The notes under the pieces: model-generated
Told to the model about the DNA's origin: nothing
Database searches by the model: none
What the model saw: the letters and a program-made list of their open reading frames with translations, nothing else
Program-made: the position numbers and the translations under genes
Shown here: positions 7,516 through 15,707 of the stretch, piece after piece
How positions within the stretch are numbered: position 1 is the stretch's first letter
How the letters are laid out: the number at the start of each line of letters is the position of its first letter
DNA from: Treponema sp.
GTDB lineage: Bacteria; Spirochaetota; Spirochaetia; Treponematales; Breznakiellaceae
Length of the DNA stretch: 32,083 nucleotides
Direction of reading: 5' to 3'
NCBI GenBank assembly: GCA_009782955.1
Contig: WRIB01000034.1
Span: 1-32,083, forward strand

Positions 7516-8498
7516 TCATAGGGACTGTTGGAACTAATTTTATTACAGATAGGTTTATTAATGCAGCGGTAAAAACAGAAAAGGCAGAAATAAAAGCATG
7601 TTATTCCAGGACTTCTGATACCGCCGAAGCTTTTGCGAAAAAACATAAACTGTCCAAATGGTATACTGACAAAAACGAATTCCTTTCTGATTCAAGCCTT
7701 GACTTTATCTATATTGCTGCCCCAAACTCCCTCCATTACGAATGGGTAAAAGACGCTCTTAATGCAGGCCGGAATGTAATATGCGAAAAACCATTTGTTT
7801 CCAATACAGCAGAGTTGCAGGAACTGGTAACCCTTGCAAAGCAAAAAAAACTCTTTTTGTTTGAAGCGATTACAACGCCTCACCTTCCCAATTTCCGGAA
7901 GCTTAAAGAAAAAATCGGTGAAATCGGGAAACTCCGCCTTGTTCAACTTACTTTTTCCCAATTTTCGAGCCGGTACAACGCTTTTCTAAGCGGTAACATT
8001 CCCAATCTTTTTAACCCGGTTTTTTCCGGCGGCGCATTAATGGATTTAAATTACTATAATGTTGTTTTCCTTTACCATCTTTTTGGAATCCCTAAAGAAC
8101 TTAAATATTATGCAAACAAAGCGGATAACGGCATCGATCTTTCCGGAGTTCTGGTTTTTCTTTACGACGAATTTATTGCAACAGCCAGCGCTACCAAGGA
8201 CAGTGAGAGCCGCAATTATATTCAGCTTCAGGGAGAAAAAGGATACTTTTCAAGCGAAAGCACTGCCGGAGGACTTCGTTCGGGTTTTTCTCTGGTTACT
8301 AAAGATAAAAACGAACAGTTCAATGAACAAGAATACGAAAATGTTCTTTATTATGAACTACTGGATTTTCTTGCAGACTGGGAAAGCAGAGATCCTGTAT
8401 GTTGTGATGAGCCTCTTAAAAATAGCCTGGCTATTTCCACTCTTATGGATACCGCACGAAAAGATGCAGGTATTGTATTTAAAACGGATAAATTATGA
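7512..8498 (+). CDS. Gfo/Idh/MocA-family NAD(P)-dependent oxidoreductase
   Basis: A 328-residue cytoplasmic dehydrogenase of the glucose-fructose oxidoreductase / inositol dehydrogenase family. It has an N-terminal Rossmann fold (MIIGTVGTNFI) and the family signature CEKPF with Lys93, which contributes to the active site. A C-terminal alpha/beta substrate domain begins near residue 120. The nucleotide-binding loop keeps G4 and G7 but lacks a third glycine at the usual place. Family members oxidise or epimerise sugars and sugar derivatives. It overlaps both neighbours by ATGA, so it belongs to the same transcript as the PTS and the ceramidase-like gene. Exact substrate unknown. Confidence 0.9.
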   Translation: MIIGTVGTNFITDRFINAAVKTEKAEIKACYSRTSDTAEAFAKKHKLSKWYTDKNEFLSDSSLDFIYIAAPNSLHYEWVKDALNAGRNVICEKPFVSNTAELQELVTLAKQKKLFLFEAITTPHLPNFRKLKEKIGEIGKLRLVQLTFSQFSSRYNAFLSGNIPNLFNPVFSGGALMDLNYYNVVFLYHLFGIPKELKYYANKADNGIDLSGVLVFLYDEFIATASATKDSESRNYIQLQGEKGYFSSESTAGGLRSGFSLVTKDKNEQFNEQEYENVLYYELLDFLADWESRDPVCCDEPLKNSLAISTLMDTARKDAGIVFKTDKL

Positions 8499-9796
8499 TT
8501 AAACTTGGTTTTGCACGAAAAGACATTACTCCCGATTCTCCGGTTCCCATGGCAGGTTATTTAGTACCAAACAGGACTTCAAAAGGTGTCCATGATAATC
8601 TCTATGCACGCGCTTTGTATCTTGAAGATTCAAAACACGAACCGGTTGTAATACTCCAACTGGATCTACTTGGTCTGGACAGATTGTGCCTGGATAAAAT
8701 ATACAGTGCTCTGGAAGAGCGTATGTCTATGTCAGGGAATAAAGGACCGGTAAAAAACCGAATTCTGATTTGCGCAACTCATACCCATTCGGGGTTTGGC
8801 GGATTTTTCGATACAGATAGCGGGCTAAATCAGGAACTTATTCATCTTTTTGGCAATAACAACCCGGAGCTCGTAAAGCATGTAGTAGATAAGAGCGTCG
8901 AGGCTGTTATTGAAGCAAGCAAAAACTGTGTGGAGACCAATATCAGAATAAACAGGGGAATTGTCGAAGGGATTGGAATGAACCGCCGTAGGGCAGATAT
9001 TCCCTGTGATACTTCTCTTTTTACAATTGAATTCGATCGGCTCGATCAGAAAAAAATACTGCTTTATAACCTTTGCTGCCATCCTACGGCGCTGGACAGT
9101 GAAAACTTGTTATTAAGCGCAGATTTTCCCGGAGCAGTTGCCGAAAAACTGGAAGGTGTACCCGGCGGATACGATATGGCTGTATTTATTAATGGTTCTG
9201 CCGGGGACATGAGTACCCGTTTTACCCGGAAGGAAAGCAGTTTTAACGAATGTAGCCGGTATGCAAATATCATTCTTGAAGCGCTTGAAGGATTAAAAAA
9301 AGGAGTATTCCTGCCTTTGGAAAAAGCAGAACTGAATTATCATTCTGTTTCCCTAAAAAAGGCAAGACCATCCGATACTCAAAGTGCCGGAATAAACCTG
9401 CAAAATGCTGTAAAACATCTGGAAGAATTAAAAAGCCAGAACGTTGATACAGCCATATTGCGAAAAGCAGCTTCCCTGGTAGAGGGAGCTCAAATAGGTT
9501 TGCTTAAATCAAACAACAAAGAAGAAATTGAAAAATCAGAAAACAAAACCATAGAAACAGGCATATTAAGGATAAATGACACCACAATTGTCTGTTCACC
9601 TCTTGAACTTTTTTCCTCGCTGGCATTAATTCTTAAGGAAAATAAGCAGGTAGAATGTTTTGGTTATGTTAATTGCCTTGAAGGTTATTTGGCAGACATC
9701 GATGCATGGGATAATTTTGATTATGAAGCTCTTTCCGGTGATTTTATGCGCGGAGAAGGAGAACGTTATATTGAATTGGTTTCCGCTCTGGTTTAA
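8495..9796 (+). CDS. Neutral/alkaline ceramidase-like amidohydrolase (cytoplasmic)
   Basis: A 433-residue protein resembling the N-terminal catalytic domain of neutral/alkaline non-lysosomal ceramidases. Motifs in order: GFARKDITP at the start, CATHTHSG with zinc ligands His96 and His98, NLCCHPTAL with His196, and FINGSAGDMS (233-240), matching the NGxxGDxS region that carries the active serine. It has no signal peptide and lacks the C-terminal domain of secreted ceramidases, so a cytoplasmic substrate is expected. It sits last in the PTS operon, overlapping the oxidoreductase by ATGA. Cleaving an amide on an imported sugar phosphate is a reasonable inference; ceramide hydrolysis seems unlikely. 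Its stop codon lies inside a dispersed repeat (see 9787-9874). Confidence 0.82.
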   Translation: MIKLGFARKDITPDSPVPMAGYLVPNRTSKGVHDNLYARALYLEDSKHEPVVILQLDLLGLDRLCLDKIYSALEERMSMSGNKGPVKNRILICATHTHSGFGGFFDTDSGLNQELIHLFGNNNPELVKHVVDKSVEAVIEASKNCVETNIRINRGIVEGIGMNRRRADIPCDTSLFTIEFDRLDQKKILLYNLCCHPTALDSENLLLSADFPGAVAEKLEGVPGGYDMAVFINGSAGDMSTRFTRKESSFNECSRYANIILEALEGLKKGVFLPLEKAELNYHSVSLKKARPSDTQSAGINLQNAVKHLEELKSQNVDTAILRKAASLVEGAQIGLLKSNNKEEIEKSENKTIETGILRINDTTIVCSPLELFSSLALILKENKQVECFGYVNCLEGYLADIDAWDNFDYEALSGDFMRGEGERYIELVSALV

Positions 9797-9874
9797 ACTG
9801 TGTGCCTGTGTCCCTTCGGGACACGAGCGCAAGGTAATTATTATAGTTCGCTGCCAGGAGGCAGCGTGTGCATG
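9787..9874 (+). repeat. Dispersed repeat, copy A, filling the ceramidase-HAD gap
   Basis: This segment matches, with small gaps, the reverse strand of 18205-18283. Shared blocks in order are TCTGGTTTAA, TGCC, TCCCT, CGAG, AGGT, AATTATT, CGCYGCCAGRAGGCRGC and TGTRCAT. In the hairpin arms T-A in this copy corresponds to C-G in the other, which keeps the pairing. The copy contains the TAA stop of the ceramidase-like gene at its left end and the HAD start codon at its right end. It also holds a second perfect hairpin, GTGTCCC/GGGACAC, at 9808-9824. Confidence 0.75.
9849..9866 (+). promoter_or_regulatory. Shine-Dalgarno embedded in a perfect hairpin before the HAD gene
   Basis: CGCTGCC (9849-9855) pairs perfectly with GGCAGCG (9860-9866) around the loop AGGA. 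The Shine-Dalgarno AGGAGG (9856-9861) is half in the loop and half in the stem, 10 bases before ATG 9872. Folding should hinder ribosome binding unless the hairpin is melted, for instance by ribosomes arriving from the upstream gene. Confidence 0.6.
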
Positions 9875-10711
9875 GCATTGGATTTAATTGCTTTTGATCT
9901 GGACGGAACGACTCTTAATAGCAGCAGAACAATCAGTAAACGGAATTATTCTGCGTTAAGCAAAGCGCATGAAATGGGGATAAAACTTGTTCCATGTACT
10001 GGGCGTTCGATGTATGAGTTTCCCAAAGAGATGGACAATCTGATAGATGAATTCGGGTTTTCTGTTTTTCACTGTGTAATAACCGACAATGGCGCAAATG
10101 TTTACGATTTGCCGAAAAAAGAACTGCTTTTTTCAAAGAATATTTCCCAAAAAACAGCATTGGCGATAATCGCCGAAGGAAGAAAACAGCTTGCATTGAC
10201 GTACGGAAGTTTTGGAATTCAGGGAGCAACAGACAATAAAGGCATTGTCTGGGAATCGGAAATTGCAAAACCTTATATAAAGGAATACAAGGAAAACTGG
10301 AATCTTCCCATAGCGGATCTTAAAGAATTGATTGAATGGAGCGACGGTATAGTAAAAGTATCAATGAATTTTTTATATGATGATGATTGTAAAAAATGTT
10401 TTGATATATTCTCTCTCTGGCCGGATGTTACGTTATCTGCGGCGGCGGCATTAAACATTGAATTTACCAGTGCGGGGATCTGTAAAGGAGAAGCCCTTAA
10501 ATTTGTTTCCCGGTACAGAGATATACCCATGGAACGGATCATGGCTATTGGAGACAATCTGAACGATGTAACAATGGTTCAGGCGGCAGGTTTCGGCGTT
10601 GCAATGGGAAATGCCATTCCGGAACTTAAGGAAAAAGCAGACTGGGTAACCGCCGCCAATGATGAAGACGGCCTTGCCCTGGCTATAGAAAAAATGCTCC
10701 TGGATTTCTAA
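9872..10711 (+). CDS. Cof-type HAD-superfamily sugar-phosphate phosphatase
   Basis: A 279-residue HAD hydrolase of the Cof/YidA class with a large cap domain. Motif I is FDLDGTTL (nucleophile Asp9, acid Asp11). Motif II is the PCTGRS region. The Cof hallmark GDNLND starts at Gly227, with VAMGNA following. These enzymes dephosphorylate sugar phosphates or similar small molecules. ATG 9872 is preferred; an in-frame GTG at 9866 is too close to the AGGAGG, and longer upstream extensions would translate the repeat. It may share the PTS transcript 75 bases upstream and could remove phosphate from the imported sugar. Its stop is 3 bases from the stop of the convergent methyltransferase gene. Confidence 0.9.
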   Translation: MALDLIAFDLDGTTLNSSRTISKRNYSALSKAHEMGIKLVPCTGRSMYEFPKEMDNLIDEFGFSVFHCVITDNGANVYDLPKKELLFSKNISQKTALAIIAEGRKQLALTYGSFGIQGATDNKGIVWESEIAKPYIKEYKENWNLPIADLKELIEWSDGIVKVSMNFLYDDDCKKCFDIFSLWPDVTLSAAAALNIEFTSAGICKGEALKFVSRYRDIPMERIMAIGDNLNDVTMVQAAGFGVAMGNAIPELKEKADWVTAANDEDGLALAIEKMLLDF

Positions 10712-10714
10712 CAT

Positions 10715-11473
10715 TCATTCGTGCTTTATAAACCGGGCAACATACAACGGCCCGGCGCCTTCTGCTGTATCAGGAAGTATAACTCTGCCGTATTCGGTAT
10801 CTTCTCCTTCCAGGAAATCAGGTTTGTCCAAAATACAGTATGATTCAGATTCGCCGGAACGGTTTTTATTGCCGTATTTATTAAGAAGACGTCCTGCGAC
10901 TCCATCGTTTTCTTCCGGGTTGATGGAACAGGTTGCATAAACAAGTGTTCCGCCGCTTTTCAGCATAAGAAATGCAGCCGACAAAAGCGACCATTGTCGT
11001 TGTGCAAGATATCGCGGCCTGGCAGGCGTCCATTTTTCAAGTGCAGTCTTACTTTGAATAACATGACGTTCGCTTGAACAGGGTACATCCAGTAAAACAG
11101 CTGAAAACCGGCCTAATTCGCTGTTCCGGCTTGCAGCAACAGCAGCATTAAAACCTGAAACCTGAACCCTGCTGCGCAGATCCGGAGTTAAATGCTTTTC
11201 CAATACTGCATTAAGCCGCCTGCGTCTTTCAGAAGAATATTCATTAGCAAGAAGTTTGGTATCTTTTCCCATTTTTGATGCAAGTACCAGGGTTTTACCT
11301 CCAGGGGCAGCACAGGCATCAAGAATTAATGGAGAAGCGTCTTGATGATTGTTTTCTGCCAGGGCTTGTTGTGTTTTCGGTAAACGAAGGGACAGTGCTG
11401 CAAGAATCGAAGCGCTGTCTAAATAATAAGGGACTACGAGCCCTTCATTATAGGGAACGGTAATTACGGGCAT
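10715..11473 (-). CDS. NSUN4/RsmB-type RNA (cytosine-5) methyltransferase, 5' end problematic
   Basis: A SAM-dependent RNA m5C methyltransferase of the RsmB/NOP2/Sun family. Counting from ATG 11473, the SAM-binding motif DACAAPGGK is at 52-60. Motif IV DVPCSSERH has Cys132, and motif VI ATCS has the nucleophilic Cys182. DVPCSSERH recalls the NSUN3/NSUN4 branch. The family's N-terminal element (FDEYYNKIYGKRW, then KIRESIL) is encoded in frame just upstream, between about 11557 and 11474. That extension has no ATG, GTG or TTG start; it runs into TAG at 11576-11578, four codons after an ATG at 11590 with AGGGAAG before it. The true start is therefore an unusual codon such as ATT near 11557, or the 5' end carries a nonsense change or indel. 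The catalytic core is intact. The target RNA is unknown. Confidence 0.85.
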   Translation of the reverse strand: MPVITVPYNEGLVVPYYLDSASILAALSLRLPKTQQALAENNHQDASPLILDACAAPGGKTLVLASKMGKDTKLLANEYSSERRRRLNAVLEKHLTPDLRSRVQVSGFNAAVAASRNSELGRFSAVLLDVPCSSERHVIQSKTALEKWTPARPRYLAQRQWSLLSAAFLMLKSGGTLVYATCSINPEENDGVAGRLLNKYGNKNRSGESESYCILDKPDFLEGEDTEYGRVILPDTAEGAGPLYVARFIKHE

Positions 11474-11641
11474 AAGAATACTTTCGCGGATCTTTTGCCA
11501 GCGTTTTCCATAAATTTTATTGTAGTATTCGTCAAAAGTAGAAAGTTTTGTTTTAATTTTTATTTTCCATAGGTTCTATAGAATACGCATTAAACTTCCC
11601 TTAATCATAGCTTCGATATCATTAAGAGTCTATCATAATAA

Positions 11642-11670
11642 TTGACATTCAAAGTTTGTCTTGGTAATCT
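11642..11670 (+). promoter_or_regulatory. Sigma-70-type promoter of the beta-helix lipoprotein gene
   Basis: TTGACA at 11642-11647, a 17-base spacer and TAATCT at 11665-11670 lie directly upstream of the strong ribosome binding site AAAAAGGAG and the GTG start at 11689. The -10 to start distance leaves only about 12 bases of untranslated leader. Confidence 0.7.
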
Positions 11671-11688
11671 TTTAAAAAGGAGTTCTGT

Positions 11689-12825
11689 GTGAATACAAAA
11701 AAAACATCATTGCTATATTTATTTGGTTTAATTCTATTTGTTACCCTTTTAAGTACTTCCTGTTCGGCGAAACGCTGGTATGTCAGTTCTCAGGGGAATG
11801 ATGCCAATAAAGGTACTTCCGAAAAAGCCCCTTTTAAAACTTTGAATAAAGCAATAAGCGCAGCTTCAACAGCAAAGAACGATTGTTCCATTATTGTAAT
11901 TGGCGTACTCAACGCCGAAAGTGAAAGCGGGAACGACAATGCGGTATTTGTTATTGGACAAACCGGAGAAGGGATATTAACTATTTCTGGTAAAGAAGGA
12001 GGTCAGGGAGAACAATCTGCAGTTTTAAGCGGAACCGATACTAATTTTCCGATATTGCGAGTTGAAAAAAAATCAGTTGTACGCTTTGAAAATATAGAAA
12101 TTTCCGCTTCTGCGAATGCAGGATTAATTGTAACCGGCGGATCGACGGTTACATTGGGAAAAGGCGTAAAAATAAATAACAATTCAGGAGCCGGCATAAT
12201 AGTCGAAGAAAAATCGGCACTTTTTATGGAGGATGGTGAAATTTCCGGAAATGGAGAAAGAGGGGTATATATTGCAGAAGAATGTACCTTTACTATGTTT
12301 GGAGGCCGGATAAGTAAAAATACTGGTTTTGATTTATGGGGCGGCGGTGTTTATATTGGGGGAAGTTTTACTATGGAAGGCGGAACAATTAGTGAAAACC
12401 TGGTAGAAAGCAAAGTAAACGGCAGAGGCGGCGGTGTTTGTGTCTGGATGGAAGCACTATTTACACTCAAGGGCGGACAAATAATAAATAATAAAGTTAC
12501 CGGATGGAATAGACGCGGCGGAGTTACAAACGGAAGCGCCGGAGGTGTTGTTGTATGCGGTAGTCCCAGCGGTAAAACAACCTTTATCATGGAAGGCGGC
12601 GAAATCAGCGGTAATTCTACCGAAAGATATGCCGGAGGTGTCCTGCTTATTACCGATCAGGGTGAGAAAGGTACTTTTACCATGACCGGAGGAACCATAA
12701 CCGGAAATACTGCCAGGGGCGGGGGCGGCGTGTATGATTACGGCGGCAGATTCACCGTTACCATTGACGGCGGCGAGGTCAGCGGTAATACCCCGGACGA
12801 CGTTTCTGATGGTTGGTATTGGTAA
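11689..12825 (+). CDS. Lipoprotein with right-handed beta-helix repeats
   Basis: A 378-residue exported lipoprotein. The N-terminus has a lysine pair, a hydrophobic stretch and a lipobox LLSTSC, giving lipidation at Cys25. The next motif (WYVSSQGNDANKGTSEKAPF) is the usual opening of DUF1565/pectate-lyase-like beta-helix proteins. From about residue 165 the sequence repeats a coil of the form F-x-M-x-GG-x-ISGN about every 22-35 residues, at least six times. No lyase or hydrolase active site is recognised, so a surface adhesion or glycan-binding role is as likely as catalysis. GTG 11689 is chosen because of AAAAAGGAG before it. It is monocistronic and convergent with rbfA, with 3 bases between the stops. 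Confidence 0.85.
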   Translation: MNTKKTSLLYLFGLILFVTLLSTSCSAKRWYVSSQGNDANKGTSEKAPFKTLNKAISAASTAKNDCSIIVIGVLNAESESGNDNAVFVIGQTGEGILTISGKEGGQGEQSAVLSGTDTNFPILRVEKKSVVRFENIEISASANAGLIVTGGSTVTLGKGVKINNNSGAGIIVEEKSALFMEDGEISGNGERGVYIAEECTFTMFGGRISKNTGFDLWGGGVYIGGSFTMEGGTISENLVESKVNGRGGGVCVWMEALFTLKGGQIINNKVTGWNRRGGVTNGSAGGVVVCGSPSGKTTFIMEGGEISGNSTERYAGGVLLITDQGEKGTFTMTGGTITGNTARGGGGVYDYGGRFTVTIDGGEVSGNTPDDVSDGWYW

Positions 12826-12828
12826 CTT

Positions 12829-13194
12829 TTACTTTCCAAGAGTTTTTGGTTCTACAAGTTCATCTATTTTTTGCACAAGATCAAAGCCGTCTCTTACACC
12901 CAAATCGGCATGGAAACGGAGACGGGGCGTATGGCGTATATGCATGGTTTTATTAAGCTGGGCCTGTATAAAACCTGCTGCACATTGCAGCCCTTCCACG
13001 CCTTTGGCAAGACCTGCTTCACTTTTGTAACTGGAAATAAAAACATCGGCGTAGGACAGATCGCGGGAAACATCTACTCTGGTAATGGTAAGAAAGGAAT
13101 CCACCCGTGGATCTTTTATCTTTCCTTCAACAATGAGTTCCCCGATTTTTTCCTGTATAAGCCTGCCTACCCTGTCGGTACGGAATGAGTTCAT
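12829..13194 (-). CDS. rbfA: Ribosome-binding factor A
   Basis: A 121-residue KH-type protein that binds immature 30S subunits and helps finish 16S rRNA maturation. The N-terminus (RTDRVGRLIQEKIGELI) and the core (KDPRVDSFLTITRVDVSRDLSYADVFIS) are characteristic. Length is normal. The start overlaps the infB stop (ATGA at 13191-13194), so it is translationally coupled to IF-2, the usual bacterial arrangement. Confidence 0.95.
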   Translation of the reverse strand: MNSFRTDRVGRLIQEKIGELIVEGKIKDPRVDSFLTITRVDVSRDLSYADVFISSYKSEAGLAKGVEGLQCAAGFIQAQLNKTMHIRHTPRLRFHADLGVRDGFDLVQKIDELVEPKTLGK

Positions 13195-15695
13195 GTACCG
13201 CTGGCAAGCTTTCTTGCTACTTCGATAATTTCAAAGATTTCAAGTTGATCCCCGGTCTGAACATTGTCAAAATCATCGATACCCAATCCGCATTCAAACC
13301 CTGCAGCAACCTCCCTTGCATCGTCCTTAAAGCGTTTAAGACTTGATATCTTTCCTGTATGAATAACAATACCGTCCCTTATTACATTAACCTGAGCGCT
13401 GCGTTTAACGGTTCCGGTAAGTACATAACATCCCGCAATTGTTCCGGCCTTGGGAACCTTAAAGGTTTCCCGGACTTCTACAGCGGCAATAACCTCTTCT
13501 TTGGTATCGGGTTTAAGCATCCCTTCAAGGGCCAGTTGAATTTCTTCTACTGCCTTGTAAATAACATTATATTTACGGATATCGACCCGTTCCTGATCGG
13601 CAAGCGCTTTGGCTTTTGGCGTAGGCCGGACATTAAATCCGAGAATTATTGCATTTGAGGCTGCGGCAAGATCGACATCTCCTTCGTTAATTGCTCCAGG
13701 AAGCGCCTGAATTACATGGACACGTACTTCCTTGTTGGAAAGTTTTTCCAGGCTGGACCTAAGCGCTTCTGCCGACCCTTGTACGTCTGCTTTAATAATT
13801 ATTTTAAGTTCCTGAATTGCGCCGTCACTTATTGTCTGGTGAAGATTATCCAATGTAATCTTTCTGATATTTTTGGCATCTTCATACCGTTTAAGTTCCT
13901 GCCGCTTTGCTGAAACACCGCGGGCGCTGCGTTCGTCATCAACTACCTGCAGGGGATCGCCCGCATTGGGAATTCCTTCAAAACCAAGAACTTCTACCGG
14001 CATGGAAGGAGTTGCTTCATCAACCTTTTCACCGCGATCGTTAAAGAGCGCTCTGACCTTGCCGGGCCAGATTCCTGCTACAAAGGAATCGCTTACCTTA
14101 AGCGTGCCTTTTTCTATCATTACTGTGGCGACAACTCCCCTTCCGTGATCAATACGGGATTCCAATACTTTTCCTTCGGCACTTCTTTGATAATTTGCTT
14201 TAAGATCAAGAATTTCCGCTTCAAGTAAAATCGCTTCGATTAATTTATCGATACCTTCCTTCTTTAATGCGGAAAGTTCAACAAACATTGTTTGGCCGCC
14301 CCAGTCTTCAGGCATAAGCCCAAGGTCGGAAAGCTGGCTTTTAACTTTGTCGGGATTCGCTTCAGCTTTGTCGATCTTGTTTACCGCAACAATGATAGGT
14401 ACTTCCGCTTCCCGTGCATGGTTAATTGCTTCTACCGTCTGGGGCATAACGCCGTCGTCTGCGGCCACTACAAGAATGACAATATCAGTTACCTGGGCGC
14501 CGCGGGCCCTCATGCGGGTAAAAGCTTCGTGACCGGGAGTGTCCAGAAACGCAATTCTTCCGTGGGGAGTTTCAACCATATAGGCGCCGATATGCTGAGT
14601 TATACCTCCGAATTCACCGGAAACAACATCAGCGCTGCGAATGGCATCAAGTAACTTTGTTTTTCCATGGTCTACATGGCCCATAACAGTAACAACCGGA
14701 GGGCGGTTTTCCATTGTAGCAGAATCGTCGGTTCCGGTATCTATTACCGTTTCGTCGTAAAGGCTTACAATTTTTACCTCAGCTCCGAACTCGGAAGCCA
14801 GAAGGGTTGCTGTTTCTGCATCAATCTGCTGATTGATTGTTACCATCATTCCCATGCTCATAAGTTTTTGGATCAGGTCGGAAGCTTTCAGGTTCATTTT
14901 TCGGGCCAATTCCGAAACAGAAACCACTTCCATAATATCGATAGATTTAGGAACCGGATTGGTAACCTGAGTAATCTTTTTTTTGGTTTGAAGGAGCTTT
15001 TCCTCCATTTCCTGTTCTTTTCGCTGGTAAACTGTTTTTTTGGCCTTAAAGGATTTTTTGGTTTTTCCGTCCGGCAGCGGCGGAGGAGTTTCTCTTCCTC
15101 CAAAACCGGGCTTGTTACCGCCGGGTCTTCCTCCCCTTGGAGGAAATCCTGTACTTTGACCTGGTGTTCCTGTTCGCGTGGTTTTGTTAAAAGGAGGACG
15201 TCCGGTGTTTCTTTCCTGCCCCCCCTGACGATGATAGGATGAACTCTGCCCATCTTCTCTTGTTCCACCGACAAGCCGTCCTCCGACTCTGCCTGCGGCT
15301 CCGGCAGGACGTTGGGTAAAAGGAAAACTATCCTTACGGGCTTTGCTTTCCTCCCCTCTCACCGGGCGGTTTTCGCTGCTGCTTACAAAGCGTCCTCCGA
15401 CCTTGCCTGCAGCCCGTACAGGTCTCTGATCCGGAATGAATTCCTGTTTTGTTTTTTTCTCTTTGGAGTCACTTTCCGGTTTTTCCTTTAATTCCTGAGA
15501 GTGAACCGATACTACTTTTGGCTGATGTGGTTTTTTTGCCGGAGTAATGGCAGCAGGTTTCTTTTTTACCACAACCACCTTGCGGCGTTCTCCTTCTGAG
15601 GCTTTTGACGTCTCTGCATCAGAAACTTTGGCCGGGCCGGCATGTTTGATTAATTCAACTTTTGGTTTCTGGATTTTCTCTTTTTCTTCAGCCAT
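13191..15695 (-). CDS. infB: Translation initiation factor IF-2
   Basis: IF-2 is the GTPase that delivers initiator tRNA to the 30S subunit. The 834-residue protein has a long basic, glycine/proline/arginine-rich N-terminal extension (about 1-240). It includes two similar RPVRAAGKVGGR / RPAGAAGRVGGR segments. Next comes an IF2-N domain (about 255-310, SVSELARKMNLKASDLIQKL) and the G domain with GHVDHGKT (near 339-346), DTPGHEAFT, NKID and SAL. Domains II-IV follow, with DVQGSAEAL and GVRP-like VRPTPKA. The ATG at 15695 has AGGTGG seven bases upstream. A 140-base gap with two hairpins separates it from nusA. Confidence 0.97.
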   Translation of the reverse strand: MAEEKEKIQKPKVELIKHAGPAKVSDAETSKASEGERRKVVVVKKKPAAITPAKKPHQPKVVSVHSQELKEKPESDSKEKKTKQEFIPDQRPVRAAGKVGGRFVSSSENRPVRGEESKARKDSFPFTQRPAGAAGRVGGRLVGGTREDGQSSSYHRQGGQERNTGRPPFNKTTRTGTPGQSTGFPPRGGRPGGNKPGFGGRETPPPLPDGKTKKSFKAKKTVYQRKEQEMEEKLLQTKKKITQVTNPVPKSIDIMEVVSVSELARKMNLKASDLIQKLMSMGMMVTINQQIDAETATLLASEFGAEVKIVSLYDETVIDTGTDDSATMENRPPVVTVMGHVDHGKTKLLDAIRSADVVSGEFGGITQHIGAYMVETPHGRIAFLDTPGHEAFTRMRARGAQVTDIVILVVAADDGVMPQTVEAINHAREAEVPIIVAVNKIDKAEANPDKVKSQLSDLGLMPEDWGGQTMFVELSALKKEGIDKLIEAILLEAEILDLKANYQRSAEGKVLESRIDHGRGVVATVMIEKGTLKVSDSFVAGIWPGKVRALFNDRGEKVDEATPSMPVEVLGFEGIPNAGDPLQVVDDERSARGVSAKRQELKRYEDAKNIRKITLDNLHQTISDGAIQELKIIIKADVQGSAEALRSSLEKLSNKEVRVHVIQALPGAINEGDVDLAAASNAIILGFNVRPTPKAKALADQERVDIRKYNVIYKAVEEIQLALEGMLKPDTKEEVIAAVEVRETFKVPKAGTIAGCYVLTGTVKRSAQVNVIRDGIVIHTGKISSLKRFKDDAREVAAGFECGLGIDDFDNVQTGDQLEIFEIIEVARKLASGT

Positions 15696-15707
15696 GGTCC
15701 ACCTGAG

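Noticed and set aside
9808..9824. GTGTCCC-TTC-GGGACAC hairpin as a terminator of the PTS operon
   Set aside because: The stem is strong but has no T-run after it, and it is better explained as part of the dispersed repeat.
12300..12780. Repeated GGCGGCGG-rich DNA as a CRISPR or tandem repeat array
   Set aside because: The periodicity is at the protein level (beta-helix coils) with irregular spacing and no constant repeat.
14667..15242. 191-codon open frame on the plus strand
   Set aside because: It is antisense to the infB N-terminal region, has biased low-complexity composition and no homology pattern.
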